34,437 nucleotides of DNA from contig JAPLKR010000099.1 of assembly GCA_026387965.1 (NCBI GenBank), positions 1-34,437 of the forward strand, in the 5' to 3' direction. The DNA comes from Fusobacteriota bacterium. Its GTDB lineage: Bacteria; Fusobacteriota; Fusobacteriia; JAPLKR01. Numbering within the stretch: the first letter of the stretch is position 1; each line of letters starts with the position of its first letter. Below the pieces are notes generated by a model, which was not told the origin of the DNA, did no database searches, and saw only the letters and a list, made by a program, of their open reading frames with translations. Of the stretch, positions 33,993-34,437 are shown piece after piece. A program made the translations under genes and the position numbers.

Positions 33993-34437
33993 ATGAATAA
34001 AATTTCAATTATTACAGCGTGCTACAATAGTGCGAAAACGATCACAGATACTTTTAATTCTATTTTGAAACAAAAGTACTACAATATTGAATATATTGTT
34101 ATAGATGGTAGTTCGAAAGATGAAACAGTGAGTATTATACAAGAATATAGCTCGAAATTTTTAAATCGTGGAATAGAGTTTAAGTGGATATCGGAAAAAG
34201 ATAGCGGTATATACGATGCTATGAATAAAGGAATAGCTTTAGCCACAGGCGAAGTTATAGGGATTATCAATTCGGATGATTACTATATGGAAAATAATAT
34301 TCTAGAAGATATTATGACAAGGTTCTATGATGAAACGGTTGACGGAATCTATGGCAATATCATTTTTGTAGATAAAGAAGATAATAGCCGTATGGTCCGT
34401 ATATGGAAGTCAAGCAAATATCAAAAAGGCTCATTTT
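33993..34437 (+). CDS. Glycosyltransferase family 2 (WcaA-like), second paralogue, cut by window edge
   Basis: The frame is open from the ATG to the last base, giving about 148 residues. It reads KISIITACYNSAKTI, YIVIDGSSKDET, WISEKDSGIYDAMNKGI and NSDDYY, clearly the same GT2 subfamily as the gene at 28638. It starts 28 bases after ugd; no strong ribosome site is visible ahead of the ATG. The C-terminal part lies outside the window. Confidence 0.88.
   Translation, partial: MNKISIITACYNSAKTITDTFNSILKQKYYNIEYIVIDGSSKDETVSIIQEYSSKFLNRGIEFKWISEKDSGIYDAMNKGIALATGEVIGIINSDDYYMENNILEDIMTRFYDETVDGIYGNIIFVDKEDNSRMVRIWKSSKYQKGSF

Overview
The window is a 34 kb surface-polysaccharide locus from a low-GC bacterium (roughly one third GC by eye, AT-richest between about 24.5 and 32.6 kb). 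The tsaD gene, the strong AGGAGG-type ribosome binding sites and the mixed AGA/CGT arginine use suggest an anaerobic Fusobacteriota or Bacillota-like lineage. GDP-fucose, CDP-3,6-dideoxyhexose and GT9 genes are more usual in cells with an outer membrane. I cannot name the genus, and the lineage guess is weak.

Layout. (1) 1-5014, + strand: the end of a Wzt/TagH-type ABC exporter ATPase, a split CDP-ribitol synthase (cytidylyltransferase plus short-chain reductase), two CDP-polyol phosphotransferases and a GT2. This is a teichoic-acid-like poly(ribitol phosphate) module, closed by a bidirectional terminator. (2) 5058-7275, - strand: a WcaJ-type initiating sugar-phosphate transferase and a rhamnosyltransferase-like GT2. 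(3) 7454-8987: tsaD overlapping a lone type IV prepilin-like gene, behind a good sigma70-type promoter. (4) 9007-16389: GDP-mannose and GDP-L-fucose genes (manA, manC, gmd, fcl), a second initiating transferase, a beta-propeller (GINT1_N-like) protein and a decayed GT4 pseudogene carrying a TGACC pentanucleotide array. (5) 16761-24302: rfbH/ddhC, a short ddhD-like reductase, rfbF/ddhA, a GxxExxY-family gene between inverted repeats, rfbG/ddhB, an SDR and a thiamine-diphosphate enzyme. The set fits CDP-3,6-dideoxy-4-ketohexose followed by two-carbon branching from pyruvate, i.e. a CDP-yersiniose-type sugar. (6) 24523-34437: Wzx flippase, Wzy polymerase, six glycosyltransferases (the last cut by the window edge), a HEPN-like small protein and UDP-glucose dehydrogenase.

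Inferred working. Activated sugars (GDP-mannose/fucose, a CDP-branched dideoxyhexose, UDP-glucuronate) feed glycosyltransferases that build a repeat unit on undecaprenyl phosphate. One of two initiating transferases starts it, Wzx flips it and Wzy polymerises it. The left-hand ABC/ribitol-phosphate module may belong to a separate polymer.

The intergenic DNA of the middle region is unusual. Three REP-doublet (REPIN-like) elements sit directly upstream of gmd, rfbH and the reductase gene, and CCACGAATA-type repeats cluster around the GxxExxY gene. The points most worth following are the yersiniose-like pathway with a reductase lacking its ferredoxin domain, the repeat-flanked GxxExxY cassette, the REP doublets, the chimeric GT pseudogene with its pentamer array, and the HEPN-like protein inside the glycosyltransferase operon.
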